From Polyrhizophydium stewartii (taxonomy: Eukaryota; Chytridiomycota; Chytridiomycetes; Rhizophydiales), in assembly GCA_027604665.1 (NCBI GenBank), contig JADGIZ010000440.1:1-13587 (forward strand): DNA of 13,587 nt. The letters are read 5' to 3'. Positions 1 through 9,000 of the stretch are shown here, piece by piece. Below the pieces are notes generated by a model. That model ran no database searches and had not been told where the DNA came from. It saw only the letters and a list, made by a program, of their open reading frames with translations. How positions within the stretch are numbered: position 1 is the first letter of the stretch; every line of letters starts with the position of its first letter. Position numbers and translations under genes: made by a program.

Positions 1-53
1 GGGCAGCGGCAGCGGCCGGCGACGGCGGCCCGGGGGGGGGGGGCGGCGCGCCC

Positions 54-113
54 CCAGATGTCCTTGTCGGTGTTGTGCGCGGCGACCTGCTCCTTGGTGA
101 ATGTCTTGGTCAT
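54..113 (-). CDS. Cytochrome b5, first coding exon (partial, leaves the window)
   Basis: The minus strand from ATG at 113-111 encodes 20 residues, beginning MTKTFTKEQVAAHN and ending KDIW. This is the typical start of cytochrome b5, a small heme protein that passes electrons to ER desaturases and hydroxylases; the family continues with a hydrophobic strand and the HPGG heme loop. Here the match stops after Trp20 (54-56). The next bases are a GC-rich run including twelve G (32-43) that translates to nonsense, so an intron probably begins near 53, although no GT donor is visible at the junction. A GC donor or an assembly error in the G run are alternatives. The heme ligands would lie outside the window. 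It is divergent from CMC4. Identity rests on the N-terminal 20 residues only. Confidence 0.7.
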
Positions 114-167
114 GGCTCCCTCGGTTGGGGAAAGTCCGAGAGGCCGCGCTGCGGCTCTCCCGCTCTC

Positions 168-200
<33 letters not shown>

Positions 201-210
201 CGCCCCCGCG
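114..210. promoter_or_regulatory. Divergent promoter between cytochrome b5 and CMC4
   Basis: Only 97 bp separate the two start codons, so both genes must share this promoter or have promoters reaching into each other's transcribed sequence. No TATA box is visible. The CMC4-proximal half is occupied by a (CAG)10 tract that ends 12 bp before the CMC4 start codon and would lie in its 5' UTR if transcription starts upstream of it. Confidence 0.55.
169..198 (+). repeat. (CAG)10 trinucleotide repeat
   Basis: Ten uninterrupted CAG units lie just upstream of the CMC4 ATG. The frame is open from 58, so a poly-Gln N-terminal extension of CMC4 is formally possible. The CMC4 family starts immediately before its first Cys, however, so a 5' UTR location is preferred. 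Confidence 0.9.
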
Positions 211-507
211 ATGCCCGAGGCCTTTCCGTGCAAGAGCAAGGCCTGCGCCGTGCAGGTGGGCCGGCACGCCTCGCCCGCGGCCCGACGGCCCCACCGCCGC
301 CCGCCGGCTGACCCGCGCCAGGCGTGCATGTCCCGCGCCGCCAGCACCGGCCTGGCGTGCGACGCCGTCGTCGAGGCCTTCGAGCAGTGCTGCCGCAACG
401 CCCGCGACCGCAAGCTGCCCGGCGCCGAGACCGCCTGCCTGTCCCTCTGGCGGCGCTGGGACCGGCAGGCCGCAGCAGCAGCCGCACGGCCAGCATCCCT
501 CAAATAA
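211..507 (+). CDS. CMC4: CMC4, twin CX9C mitochondrial intermembrane-space protein
   Basis: Two exons, 211-255 and 322-507, encode 76 residues, close to the roughly 70 usual for CMC4 (human p8-MTCP1 family). The cysteine pattern fits the family: C7-x4-C12-x4-C17-x10-C28-x9-C38-C39 and a later C54. The C12-x4-C17 spacing is restored only when the 66-nt intron 256-321 is removed. That intron has GT...AG ends and CTGAC ten bases before the acceptor. The start is MPEAFPC at 211, matching the family start MPxxxPC. Such proteins are oxidised by Mia40 in the intermembrane space and form a helical hairpin held by disulfides; CMC4's own role is poorly defined. The intron is a multiple of three with no stop, so an unspliced message would still be translated with 22 extra residues splitting the first cysteine group. 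Confidence 0.85.
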   Translation: MPEAFPCKSKACAVQVGRHASPAARRPHRRPPADPRQACMSRAASTGLACDAVVEAFEQCCRNARDRKLPGAETACLSLWRRWDRQAAAAAARPASLK

Positions 508-1005
508 CAAGCAGCGATGGTGTCGCCCGCCCAGCAGGCACACATTCATTCGGGTGGGTATGCATCTGGTGGTGGCCGGCCTGGAGAGCGGCGCGAGTCA
601 GCAGCCAGAAGCGGCGCAGCGCACGGTCCCCTCGCTGCTCGGGGGACACGGCAGGCGGCTTCAGACATCCAAGGAAGGTTGCTTTAGACCATCACAAGAG
701 TCGCCTCTTTTGGTGGAAACTGCGAAGTGGAAACAAGACATCATCATGGCCGGGCGCCGTGTCCCGAGAGCAGAGGGCTGCGCACATCTCGCATGCGGGA
801 CGCCTCGACTCACCACCACGGTGTTGGCTCGGACGCCGCGGGCAAGAAGCCTTGACAAGCACCAGGAAAAAAACAAGCCGTCAGCACAATGGAGACAGAG
901 CGAGCGGGCGGCAGCACCGGGCAGCGGCAGGCGGCAGCGTCGGGCGGCGGCCGCGGTCGTCGTCGCGCGGGCAGAAAGGGTCAGACAGGCACTGGCAAGT
1001 AACAT

Positions 1006-1025
1006 CCCCGCTCCGTGGAGCGGGG
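1006..1025. repeat. Perfect palindrome, 9-bp arms with a 2-bp centre
   Basis: The sequence is CCCCGCTCCGTGGAGCGGGG. As DNA it could be a dimeric factor site; as RNA it would form a hairpin with almost no loop. It is followed by GCGACCTTTTC. Its function is unknown. Confidence 0.8.
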
Positions 1026-1269
1026 CGACCTTTTCAGCATAGTCGATAAGTCGGGGAAAGAAGTTGATGTCATCCTCCCGAGTCTGCCCGCCGCGACGCC
1101 CGTGGTGCCGCGCGCCGTGTGCCGCGTGCCGCTGCCGGTTGCCGCGTGGCGGCTGCCTGCCGCCCGCGCACGGGTGGTTCCTGCAACACACCTCGGCGGG
1201 CCGAGCGCAGGCAAGAGCGAGACTCCGCGCCGCCTTTTGTTGGCCGCGCGCAGCAGCCCGGCGCGCCTG

Positions 1270-1274
1270 ATTGG
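1270..1274 (-). promoter_or_regulatory. Inverted CCAAT box upstream of MED8
   Basis: ATTGG within CCTGATTGGCCCG is the reverse complement of a CCAAT box, about 220 bp before the MED8 ATG. This is a usual distance for the Hap/NF-Y complex. A second ATTGG lies in CAGATTGGCTCGG near 2522, just after MED8. A five-base match is weak evidence on its own. Confidence 0.3.
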
Positions 1275-1493
1275 CCCGCGCAAAAGTCGCCGACGCTGCT
1301 CGCGGCTCGCTGGTGTTCCGCGGCCTTCGGCAGTGGAGGGTGGGGCGGCCGCGACCCCCCGCCGCTGCGCATCGCGAGGCATCCACACTCCGCGGCCCTC
1401 GGACCGCCAGAGCGCCGCGCGTGAGCTCTCAGACTCCAAGTGGCCGGCGCGACACGATCGACCATCTTGCCCGGCGTTCTCGCATCGCGGAAG

Positions 1494-2492
1494 ATGCGGG
1501 CCCCGACCGCAGACACCGGCGCGGGCGGCACTCAGGCGCAGGCGCAGGCGCAGGCGCAGACGCAGACGCAGATGCTCTTTGAGGCGCAGCCGCCGCTGCT
1601 GACCGACGGGGACACCGTGCGCGAGCTGGACTCGATCCGCACCAAGCTGGCGCTGCTCGTCGAGTCGCTCAACGACATCCTCATGTTGCACCCGGCCACT
1701 CCCTGGTGCGCCGTGCTCGCCAGAGCTGCCGCTGCCCGCCAACGCTGACCCGCTACCTCTTGGCTCAGGCCGCCTGTGCTTGAGCAGCTTAACAGCATCA
1801 TCGCCCGCTTCGAGAGCGTCCAGCGCGAGCTCATGGCGCAGTCCGTGCCGCTGGCCCTCGTCCACCCTCACATGCTCATCCCGCAAGACCCGGACTTCAT
1901 CCCCCGCATCCTCCTGCGCACCAAGCTCATTCCCGAGATCGAAGACGCCGAGCGCGCCGCCATCGCCGCCTACTTTGGCCCCGCGGCGCTCGGACCCGCG
2001 TCTGGCACCTCGGCGGCTGGTGTGCCGGTGGTCTCAGCCGTCCCGCACGCAGATGCTCCTGGTCCCGCGGCCAACCCTGTCGCCGCCGCCTTCGAGGGTC
2101 TCTTTGACGTCGACCCACTCAACCAGGCACAGACGCTCAAGCAGCAGCAGGAGTGGGAGGTGAGTGCAGCTTGTATTGCGTCTGTCTGCATGTCGATCTG
2201 ACGACACCAATTGTACTTGCATCAGAACAAAGTCGATCAGTACGAAGAGCTGCTGCAGGCAGCCCTCGATATCTTTAGCGACCTGCGCCAAGAGCTGCAG
2301 GAGACGGTCCTGCGTCCACGCCAGCGTGCGGGCCACGCGGCAACATCCTCCGGGCTCGCGCCACCATCCCTCTCTGTCTCCGGATCTGGCGCGCTTGGGA
2401 GCAGCCTCGTCTCAAGCGGCGCTGGCTCGCCCGCTGGCGGGCAGCTGTCGCTCGAGAAGACGCTCGCCTGGATGTCGAGTGGCCCGCGCTGA
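1494..2492 (+). CDS. MED8: Mediator complex subunit 8 (MED8)
   Basis: Three exons, 1494-1705, 1769-2159 and 2226-2492, give 289 residues. MED8 is a head-module subunit of Mediator, which links activators to RNA polymerase II in the nucleus. After a short Ala/Gln/Thr repeat (about residues 12-26) comes an amphipathic helical region, RELDSIRTKLALLVESLNDI. Splicing the first intron then creates TPWPPVLEQLNSI, matching the conserved WPSVLDSFxxLxxQLNxL segment of MED8. LLRTKLIPEIE matches the family's HLRTKPDPEVE motif. The last exon supplies a C-terminal coiled coil (VDQYEELLQAALDIF) followed by a Ser/Gly-rich tail. The introns are 63 and 66 nt, each with CTGAC before the acceptor; the first contains an in-frame stop, so it must be spliced. 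The start is the first in-frame ATG. The next gene lies downstream on the same strand. Confidence 0.9.
1534..1571 (+). repeat. Hexanucleotide (GCGCAG/ACGCAG) repeat in MED8 exon 1
   Basis: About six tandem copies of a six-base unit encode alternating Ala-Gln then Thr-Gln near the MED8 N-terminus. The length is likely to vary between strains and falls outside the conserved Mediator contacts. Confidence 0.8.
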
Positions 2493-3066
2493 GGCGAGCG
2501 TCTGCACTTTGCGCAATACAGATTGGCTCGGTGTTGCTCTTCCGCCACTATTCCGCTGAGATGGCGGCGGAGCCGGCGGCCGCATCACTCGGCGGAGCCA
2601 AGTGCGCCTCCCTGGATGTGCGGACGAAGGCGGGCGGAGACGGCGCCGCACCTGCGCCGCAGGTGCCTGTGATGAAGCGCACGGCCCGCTGCGCTCCACT
2701 CTCCCCGCCACGCCCAAACCCTCGAAGAGCATCCGTCTTGGTGGTCCTTTGAGGCCAAAGCAAGCACCCACGAGACCTTCATCGCCACCACTCGCCCCGC
2801 TTGGCCCATAAAGAGTCCCTGCGCTCGAGCGCGCAGCCGCTCCGCCCAGAAGGTCTGTGCGCGCCGCTCACAACGACGCTCGGTGCGCTGCAGACCCGCC
2901 CAGCAGCGCGCAGTGTGCGCATGCTGGCCATCCAACCACGGTTTGCGTCGAAGGCTCCTGTCTCAACCCCCACCCAGCCCGCTGCCCGCGCTGCCTTGGC
3001 GACCGCCGCCGCTCGATCCGCCGCAGCTCACGGCAGCGCTCGTCAGCGAGGAGCTCTGCCCTGGAA
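2493..3066. other. Unresolved interval between MED8 and the methyltransferase gene
   Basis: There is no family match in 574 bp. The plus strand has short open frames, including one from an ATG at 2561. All three plus frames are open over parts of 2750-3066, with fairly balanced composition in places. The interval may hold the 5' UTR, promoter or extra 5' exons of the large downstream gene, or a small gene I cannot identify. A CATAAAG element near 2809 is TATA-like, but weakly so. Confidence 0.5.
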
Positions 3067-6000
3067 ATGTCGCTGACTTCCTCACGGCTACCTCCGCCTC
3101 TCGCCATCAGGCGTTCATACCCGATGGCCGACGCAACGCCATCGAGGAGGCCGCCCTCCGTGGCGCAGGCTCGGATTGAATCTGCAGTCGGGCCGCTTGA
3201 TCTCCAACGTCTCGCCTCTGGCTGCACGGCTCGCTGTTGCGATGCAGCGCTGGATCGTGCCCCGCTCGAGCCGTTCAAGATCTGCGCTTACTGCGCCGGC
3301 CACATTGCCTCTCGCGCATTTGGCGCCAGGCCGGCAGGCGATCTGCCGACGCCGAGTCAGACTCCAAGCAGCAGCCCGACAAAGCATCTGTGCCACGGGC
3401 CTCCCGACCATGGCGACAGGCAAGCGAAATCCGCGCCAGTCGATCTGCAGGATCTGCTACTCCCTGTGCAGGCATCGACAACCCCACGAGTTCAAGCTGC
3501 TTCTTCAAAGGCCCCCGAGTCAGGGCCACGCAAGCGCAAGCGAGCCAAGCCAATTGGAGTCCTCGAGAATACGACAGAGAATCGTGGAATGGTCAAGGCC
3601 AGCGAGCCCGACGATCCCTGCACCGACACAAATCCAACTTCATCCAAACCCGCGCCAGCCACATCCGCCAGTCCACTCACCGACCTTGGGCGTCCAGCTC
3701 TTGTGGCCTTGCCTTCCAGCTCTGCGCCAGACAACACCCTCATCGGCTCAGCTGCCTCCTGCACCATGCATCCGCCGTCTCCAGAAGCAGCGTCGTGTGC
3801 TCCCGTTGTTTGCAACACAACCGGAGGCGAGAGAGCCGCTGCTGCCGATCCAGCAACTCCCGATACACCAGGTGAGCAGTCGCTGGTATCTTGCGGCAAG
3901 CAACGGCGCTGCGTTGCCGCACAGACCCATGCTCGCCTCGCTGTTGACGCAAGCTCGGCAGCTATCGATCCGCCAAAGCGCAAGCGCGGCAGACCAAAGG
4001 GAACCACCCGAGCCTTCTTGGAGGCTCGCAGGCAGGCCGCCTTGCTGCAGCTATCCAGTGCGCCAGAAACCAGCTCCCTCGTCGCAGCGTCCACTGGCGG
4101 CGCCGTCTCGCAGACAAGGACGTCGCCCGTCGACAAAAACGCGGAGCCGGTCGCCAAGCAACACGGCGCAACCGAGAACGCGGCCACCCACGATACGAGC
4201 GGCGATGACGACGGACGCCCGCGACAGCGCCTCCGGCATGAGTCACCCGTTCGTGGCGACGCTGCCAAATATGGCGCCTCGCTCACGTCTGGGATGCCCT
4301 CGAACCAGGAGCTGCCACCGGCTCTGCGTGACGACGGTCTTGAGCACGATGCGTGCTGCACGACGGGCTCCCAAGAACCCCTCATCCCAGACAACGCTCC
4401 CAAACGCGGTCGTGGCAGGCCCAAAGGTGCGATCCAGCGCAAGTTCATCTCGACCGCGAGTGGCCCGTGGCACGAAGACGTCGACATCCGCGAGCTGCTC
4501 GAGCAGCGCCAGCGCGAGCACGAGGAGCAGCGTCGGCAGCGCAGGTTTGACGAGATCCAGTTCCAAAAGTACCATTTGGAGCAGCAGCAGCAGCAGAATC
4601 AGCAACAGCAGCAACAGCAACAACGGCCCTCTCAAGAACAGGAAACACCAGTCAAGCGCGGCCGCGGCCGACCGAAAGGCGCGCCGAACAAGCCGCATTT
4701 ACAGCACGTTGTCGACATTGCCGACAACCGCGTCTTCCCAACACGTCGCGCTCTCGCCACAATGGTCGAGATCCAGCCCGACTTGGTCATTGGCGGGCTG
4801 CTCGTTGGAACCGAGGTCGAGTTTCTCGACGCGGCATACACGTACTGGCGAGGCCGAGTCGCCGAGGCACGAGGTAACAAGCGCCGCATCACATTCCAGG
4901 ACAGCAACAGCAAGCGCGACGAGTGGCTCGATTGGGAGTCTCGCCGGATCCGCCTTGTTCGCATCGCGCCAGTGCGCCGGCGCTTGAGTGACACCGATGT
5001 CGACACCGACGACGAAGATATCGTCGGCGGCGGCCGAACCGAAGCCAACGATATCGGTTCGTTATCTTGTTCGATAACAGCATCCAATGCGGCTCAGACA
5101 AGCGCCAGGGATGTGTCCGCAGTCGGTCATCACGCACGAGCCTCCAAAACGCCCGCTTCACGCAGACCGGCACTCTTTGGCTTGGAGGACACTGGTATTG
5201 AGCCGCCAGAGGCCGTGTGCGTGGTGTGCATGAACGAAGAGGCCGAAGAGGTGCGCATCTGCGCGCTTGTGCTGCTTTCAGCGTATTCATGGCAATCCGC
5301 TGATATGGCAAATCAGGACAACCAACTGGTTGCTTGCTTTGAGTGCAGCAAGGCATATCACCAGCGCTGCCACACCCCGCGAATCCACGCTTCGGTGCTT
5401 CAGATTGCCGACAGCCCATGGATCTGTGCCGACAAGCGATGTCAGGAGCGCCCGGGTCGCAACAAGCAGCCCAGCGCATCCAGCACAATCGAGTCGCATG
5501 CCCTCGTTTTGAACCGCATCAGCGTGCGCGCTGAAGCGTCTGTTTTGCCGGCCCGAAGCCAAGAGGCCGACGATCCAAATGTGTACGAGTACGAGCCTCT
5601 GCGCCGCGTGTTTGTGCACGACGGCAACGGCCGATGGTGGAAGGGCCGGATGATCGAGTTCAACAACCACAACCGCGTGCTCGTCCGGTACGACGAGTGG
5701 GGCTTCCGCTTTGACGAGTGGGTGGAGCTCGGCAGCACGCGTATTCGATTGATGCCGCCCGACGAGACCGTCGCGGGGCATGACCAGGCATCCGCATCGG
5801 AAAGCGCATCGTCGCCAAGCCTCCACGTGCAACAGGGAACAGCAGCGCAGAGCAGAGTGTCGTTGTCAATCACCGCGGGCGAGTCTGCCGAACCCTCATC
5901 TCTCAAGAATGCGGAGCTCAGCGGTGCGGCTCAGCGCGCAGACCTGTCCATCGAGTTGGCACCGGCAGGAAAGATCACTGTAGTCGAGGAGCAGTCGCAT

Positions 6001-9000
6001 GCCGGCACGCAAGCGAACCCAAAGCCCCGCGCTCGTCGCCCCAAAACCACCTCACGCACAGCACCACACAAGGCCGCTCTAGCTCCAGTCCCAGCGCAGC
6101 CTGTACCGACGCCTGCATCAGAACCCGAAGTCGAAGTCGATCTCGAGAACGAGACTTGGAAGATATTCTGCAACCAGTGCAAGCAGCGCATACTGCAGTA
6201 CCGGTTAGTCGCCTGCCTGCTGATGCCATAACGGCGTCACGCGAAAAGTCGGTGCTGACACGGACACAGATATTACTGCACGTACTGCGAGACGCCGTCC
6301 GAGGGCTGGGAGTATGAGTCCTTTGACTTGTGCGCGCTATGCTTCCAGTGCAACTTCCCGTTCCACCGCCACCCGCGCTCGTCGTTTGCTGTTCAGGCCA
6401 TCATGGAGCACCTTCCGTCGGGGCGGCAGCGGTTACCGTGCGAGCTCGGCGGCAAGTTTGTGACGACGTTTGAGCTCGACTACTTTGACCTGGACTACTA
6501 CGGAGCCGGCGGCCCCGAGAGCATGACACTCGCCGAGGCGGCAGCGATGCACGCGCGTGCCGACGACATCGAGATGCTCACGAGCGCACCGCAGCAGCCA
6601 AGATCAATGCGCCTGTTCTCGACGAGAGGACTGCCAAGGATGTGCGCCTTCTGCAACAGCGAATCCGAGGAGCGCAGTCCGTTTGTCGGTCCGTTCCCGT
6701 TTCTTGCGTGGCCGCGGCCCAAAGCAACCGCAGGCGGCAGTTCTGCAGCAGAATCCGCATCCGAGCAAGGAGCGCAGGACACCATATCACGAGCAGATCC
6801 AGTGGTCGCGAAGCCGCGGGAATCGAGCCGTGCTCCCAACAAGAAGAGGCGCAAGAAGATCTTTTGGGCTCACGAGACTTGCGCAAAGTTCACGCCCGAG
6901 GTTTATGTGTCGCCAGACACGGGCGAGTGGTATAACGTGCTGCGTGCGCTGCGGCGTGCCCGCAACATGCGGTGCTTCGCGTGCAAGGAGCGCGGCGCCA
7001 CGGTAAGTCTTGCGTGCGATGGATGCCGGCTTGCCTGATTGAGGTCGCTCATCTCTTGTGTGCCAGATCGGGTGCTTCCATTCAAAGTGCTACAGGAGTT
7101 TTCACATCATGTGCACCAACAAGCCCGACCTATACTTTGAAAAGGGTGGCATCTTCTGGTGCCCCGCGCACGAGGCGTACATCAACCATCTTGGTCAGCA
7201 GCCATTTGATCCAACGACTATCCGGTGGCTGGCTGCTGACATACGATGTAGACGACTACGATGACGTCTATTCGTGCGATGTATGCTCCGTGACGCTCGG
7301 CCAAGGCGCCAACGAGGGCGTGCCGTGGTTCACATGCGGCCCGTGCAGCGAGGACTACTTTTCGTCGTTTGACCTGTGTGCTCTGTGCTTTGACGGGGCG
7401 TTTCCCCATGGAACGCACAAGCATCCGCGCGAGGACTTTGTGCAAACCAGTGCGTATGAACTGCTTGCCTGCCTGCCTGATTGATGGGGTCGGTCGAGCT
7501 TACAGATGCTGTACTTAGCGTTTGCCGAGCGGCACGACGAGGCGGTGCGCGAGCGCGAAAAGTTCCAGTCGATCGCGCAGCAGGAGCAAGGTGGCCCATG
7601 TGCCGGCTGCGTGGACCTGCAAGACTTTTTGTTGGCTGACTGCTACGCAGCCTCAGAGAGCGAGGCGGTTGCAAAGGTCAGGCGCAAGCTGCGTCCGATG
7701 GAAGTCGAGCGATCTCGCAACAAGAGCAGGACCGATATGGCCGTGCCAACATGCGCATACTGCTGGTCCGTGTGCGGCCCAGATGCCTACCGAGGTTTGT
7801 CTCCTGTATTCAACAAGTGCGCTGTTACCAGGATGAAGCCTGACCTTGCCTGCGTTTAGGGTACAACGGGCTGTTTATGTGCAAGGACTGCTTCTTGCTT
7901 GCTCCACGGTCGATCCGCATTGACATCAACTCGGACGCGCTGCACGAGGCCCTCGGCGCGCCATTCGAGGCAGCTCGCCGCTCGACCACCAAAACACCGT
8001 TTGGAACCCTGCGCATTGAAGCCGCCCCAGAGCGCCGCATGATTGAGGCATCCACTGCATTCTCACATACCCGTTTAGAGACGAGCAGCGCCGTTGCTCG
8101 CATGGGCTCAAGGTTCCGCTTTCCATTTTTGACGATGACGGAGATGATCGCTATGGCTAGAGCAGGCCCGGAGCAACCCATCGGCCCCGCTTCGGTCGAA
8201 ATGATCGAGTTGGCGGAGATGAGCAGCTTCAACTACGACGCGTACCTGACGCGACACGCAGCGCGGCGTCCTATCGAGGAAGCCAAGATGCAGATCCGCC
8301 CAAAGCTGCTCACTTCGTATGGCCCGCAGGACGACCAGCTCTTCTCGCTCTTCTACGACACGACCTACTACGACATTCCGGGTCGTGCACCTCGCTGGGC
8401 CACACACTCGGGTGGTGACTACCACGGCACCTGGCTGCCACAGCTTGTGCGCTGGTCGCTGCTGCGATACACGGAGCGAGGCGACCGCGTGCTGTCCAAT
8501 TTCTTAGGCCGCGGTACGGACTCCATCGAGTCCTTCCTGCTCGAGAGACGGTGCTGTGGCGTGGACATCAATCCTGTAGGACCGCGCTTGGCGATGTCAG
8601 CCCGGTCACTGTGAATCGCGGCTCTGACATTTGCATCACTGGTGTGTATGCTCAAAGGTCGCGGTGGCGTTATCACAGCGCAACGCAGCGTTTCTCCTCC
8701 CACACGACATGCGTATTTCGGCCGTATTCCGTCCGATCCTCGTACACGGCGATTCACGCTGCCTACGCGGCCCGCTCTTTGAGAGCGAGAGCTACCAGCA
8801 CATCTTGTGAGTAGCTGCGTTGGTGCGCTAGCGCACCACTCAGTCTGACTGCGACACAGATCGCATCCGCCGTACAAAGACTGTGTTTCGTACAGCTCGT
8901 TCATCGACGGCGACTTGTCTCGACTGCCGGAAATGGACGATTTCCAGGCCGAGATGAGGAAGGTTGCGATCGAGTCCCATCGGTGCGTGTGGCAAAGATG

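Larger units (their letters stand above)
508..1493. other. Interval of about 1 kb with no supportable gene
   Basis: Several frames are open on both strands, but their translations are Arg/Ala/Pro-rich as expected from GC-rich non-coding DNA, and none resembles a known family. Two details stand out. One is the 20-bp palindrome at 1006-1025. The other is a short stretch at about 1038-1100 with less biased composition on both strands (plus: IVDKSGKEVDVILP; minus: DDINFFPRLIDYAEK). It may be a lone exon or a non-coding RNA. The right part should contain the MED8 promoter. Confidence 0.6.

Noticed and set aside
890..1100. Possible small gene starting METERAGGSTGQ, joined by an intron 999-1037 to IVDKSGKEVDVILP
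   Set aside because: The intron would be only 39 nt, has no CTGAC motif, contains the palindrome, and the downstream frame turns into low-complexity sequence.
661..1886. Long overlapping minus-strand frames (241 and 301 residues)
   Set aside because: Arg/Ala-rich with no family resemblance. One runs antisense through MED8 exons. Length alone is not evidence at this GC content.
3872..3924. GTGAGC...CACAG as an intron inside the first long exon
   Set aside because: Its 53 nt would shift the frame away from the AT-hooks that follow, and it has no branch motif.
3492..4487. 331-residue minus-strand frame
   Set aside because: Antisense shadow created by high GC at third codon positions of the fusion gene.
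3176..4987. 603-residue open frame in another plus frame overlapping the fusion gene
   Set aside because: Ser/Arg/Pro-rich, with no domains. The frame of 3067-5250 carries the AT-hooks, Tudor-like domain and PHD, so this is a shadow.
7450..7505. Stronger donor GTGCGT for the intron after the second ZZ finger
   Set aside because: It breaks the frame into MLYLAFAERHDE. Donor GTGCAA at 7440 gives a 66-nt intron and keeps the frame.
7506..7508. ATG as start of a separate gene for the methyltransferase half
   Set aside because: The ATG follows directly on an acceptor preceded by a CTGAT motif, and the frame joins smoothly to the ZZ exon. All 12 exons sum to a multiple of three. Transcript data could still reverse this.
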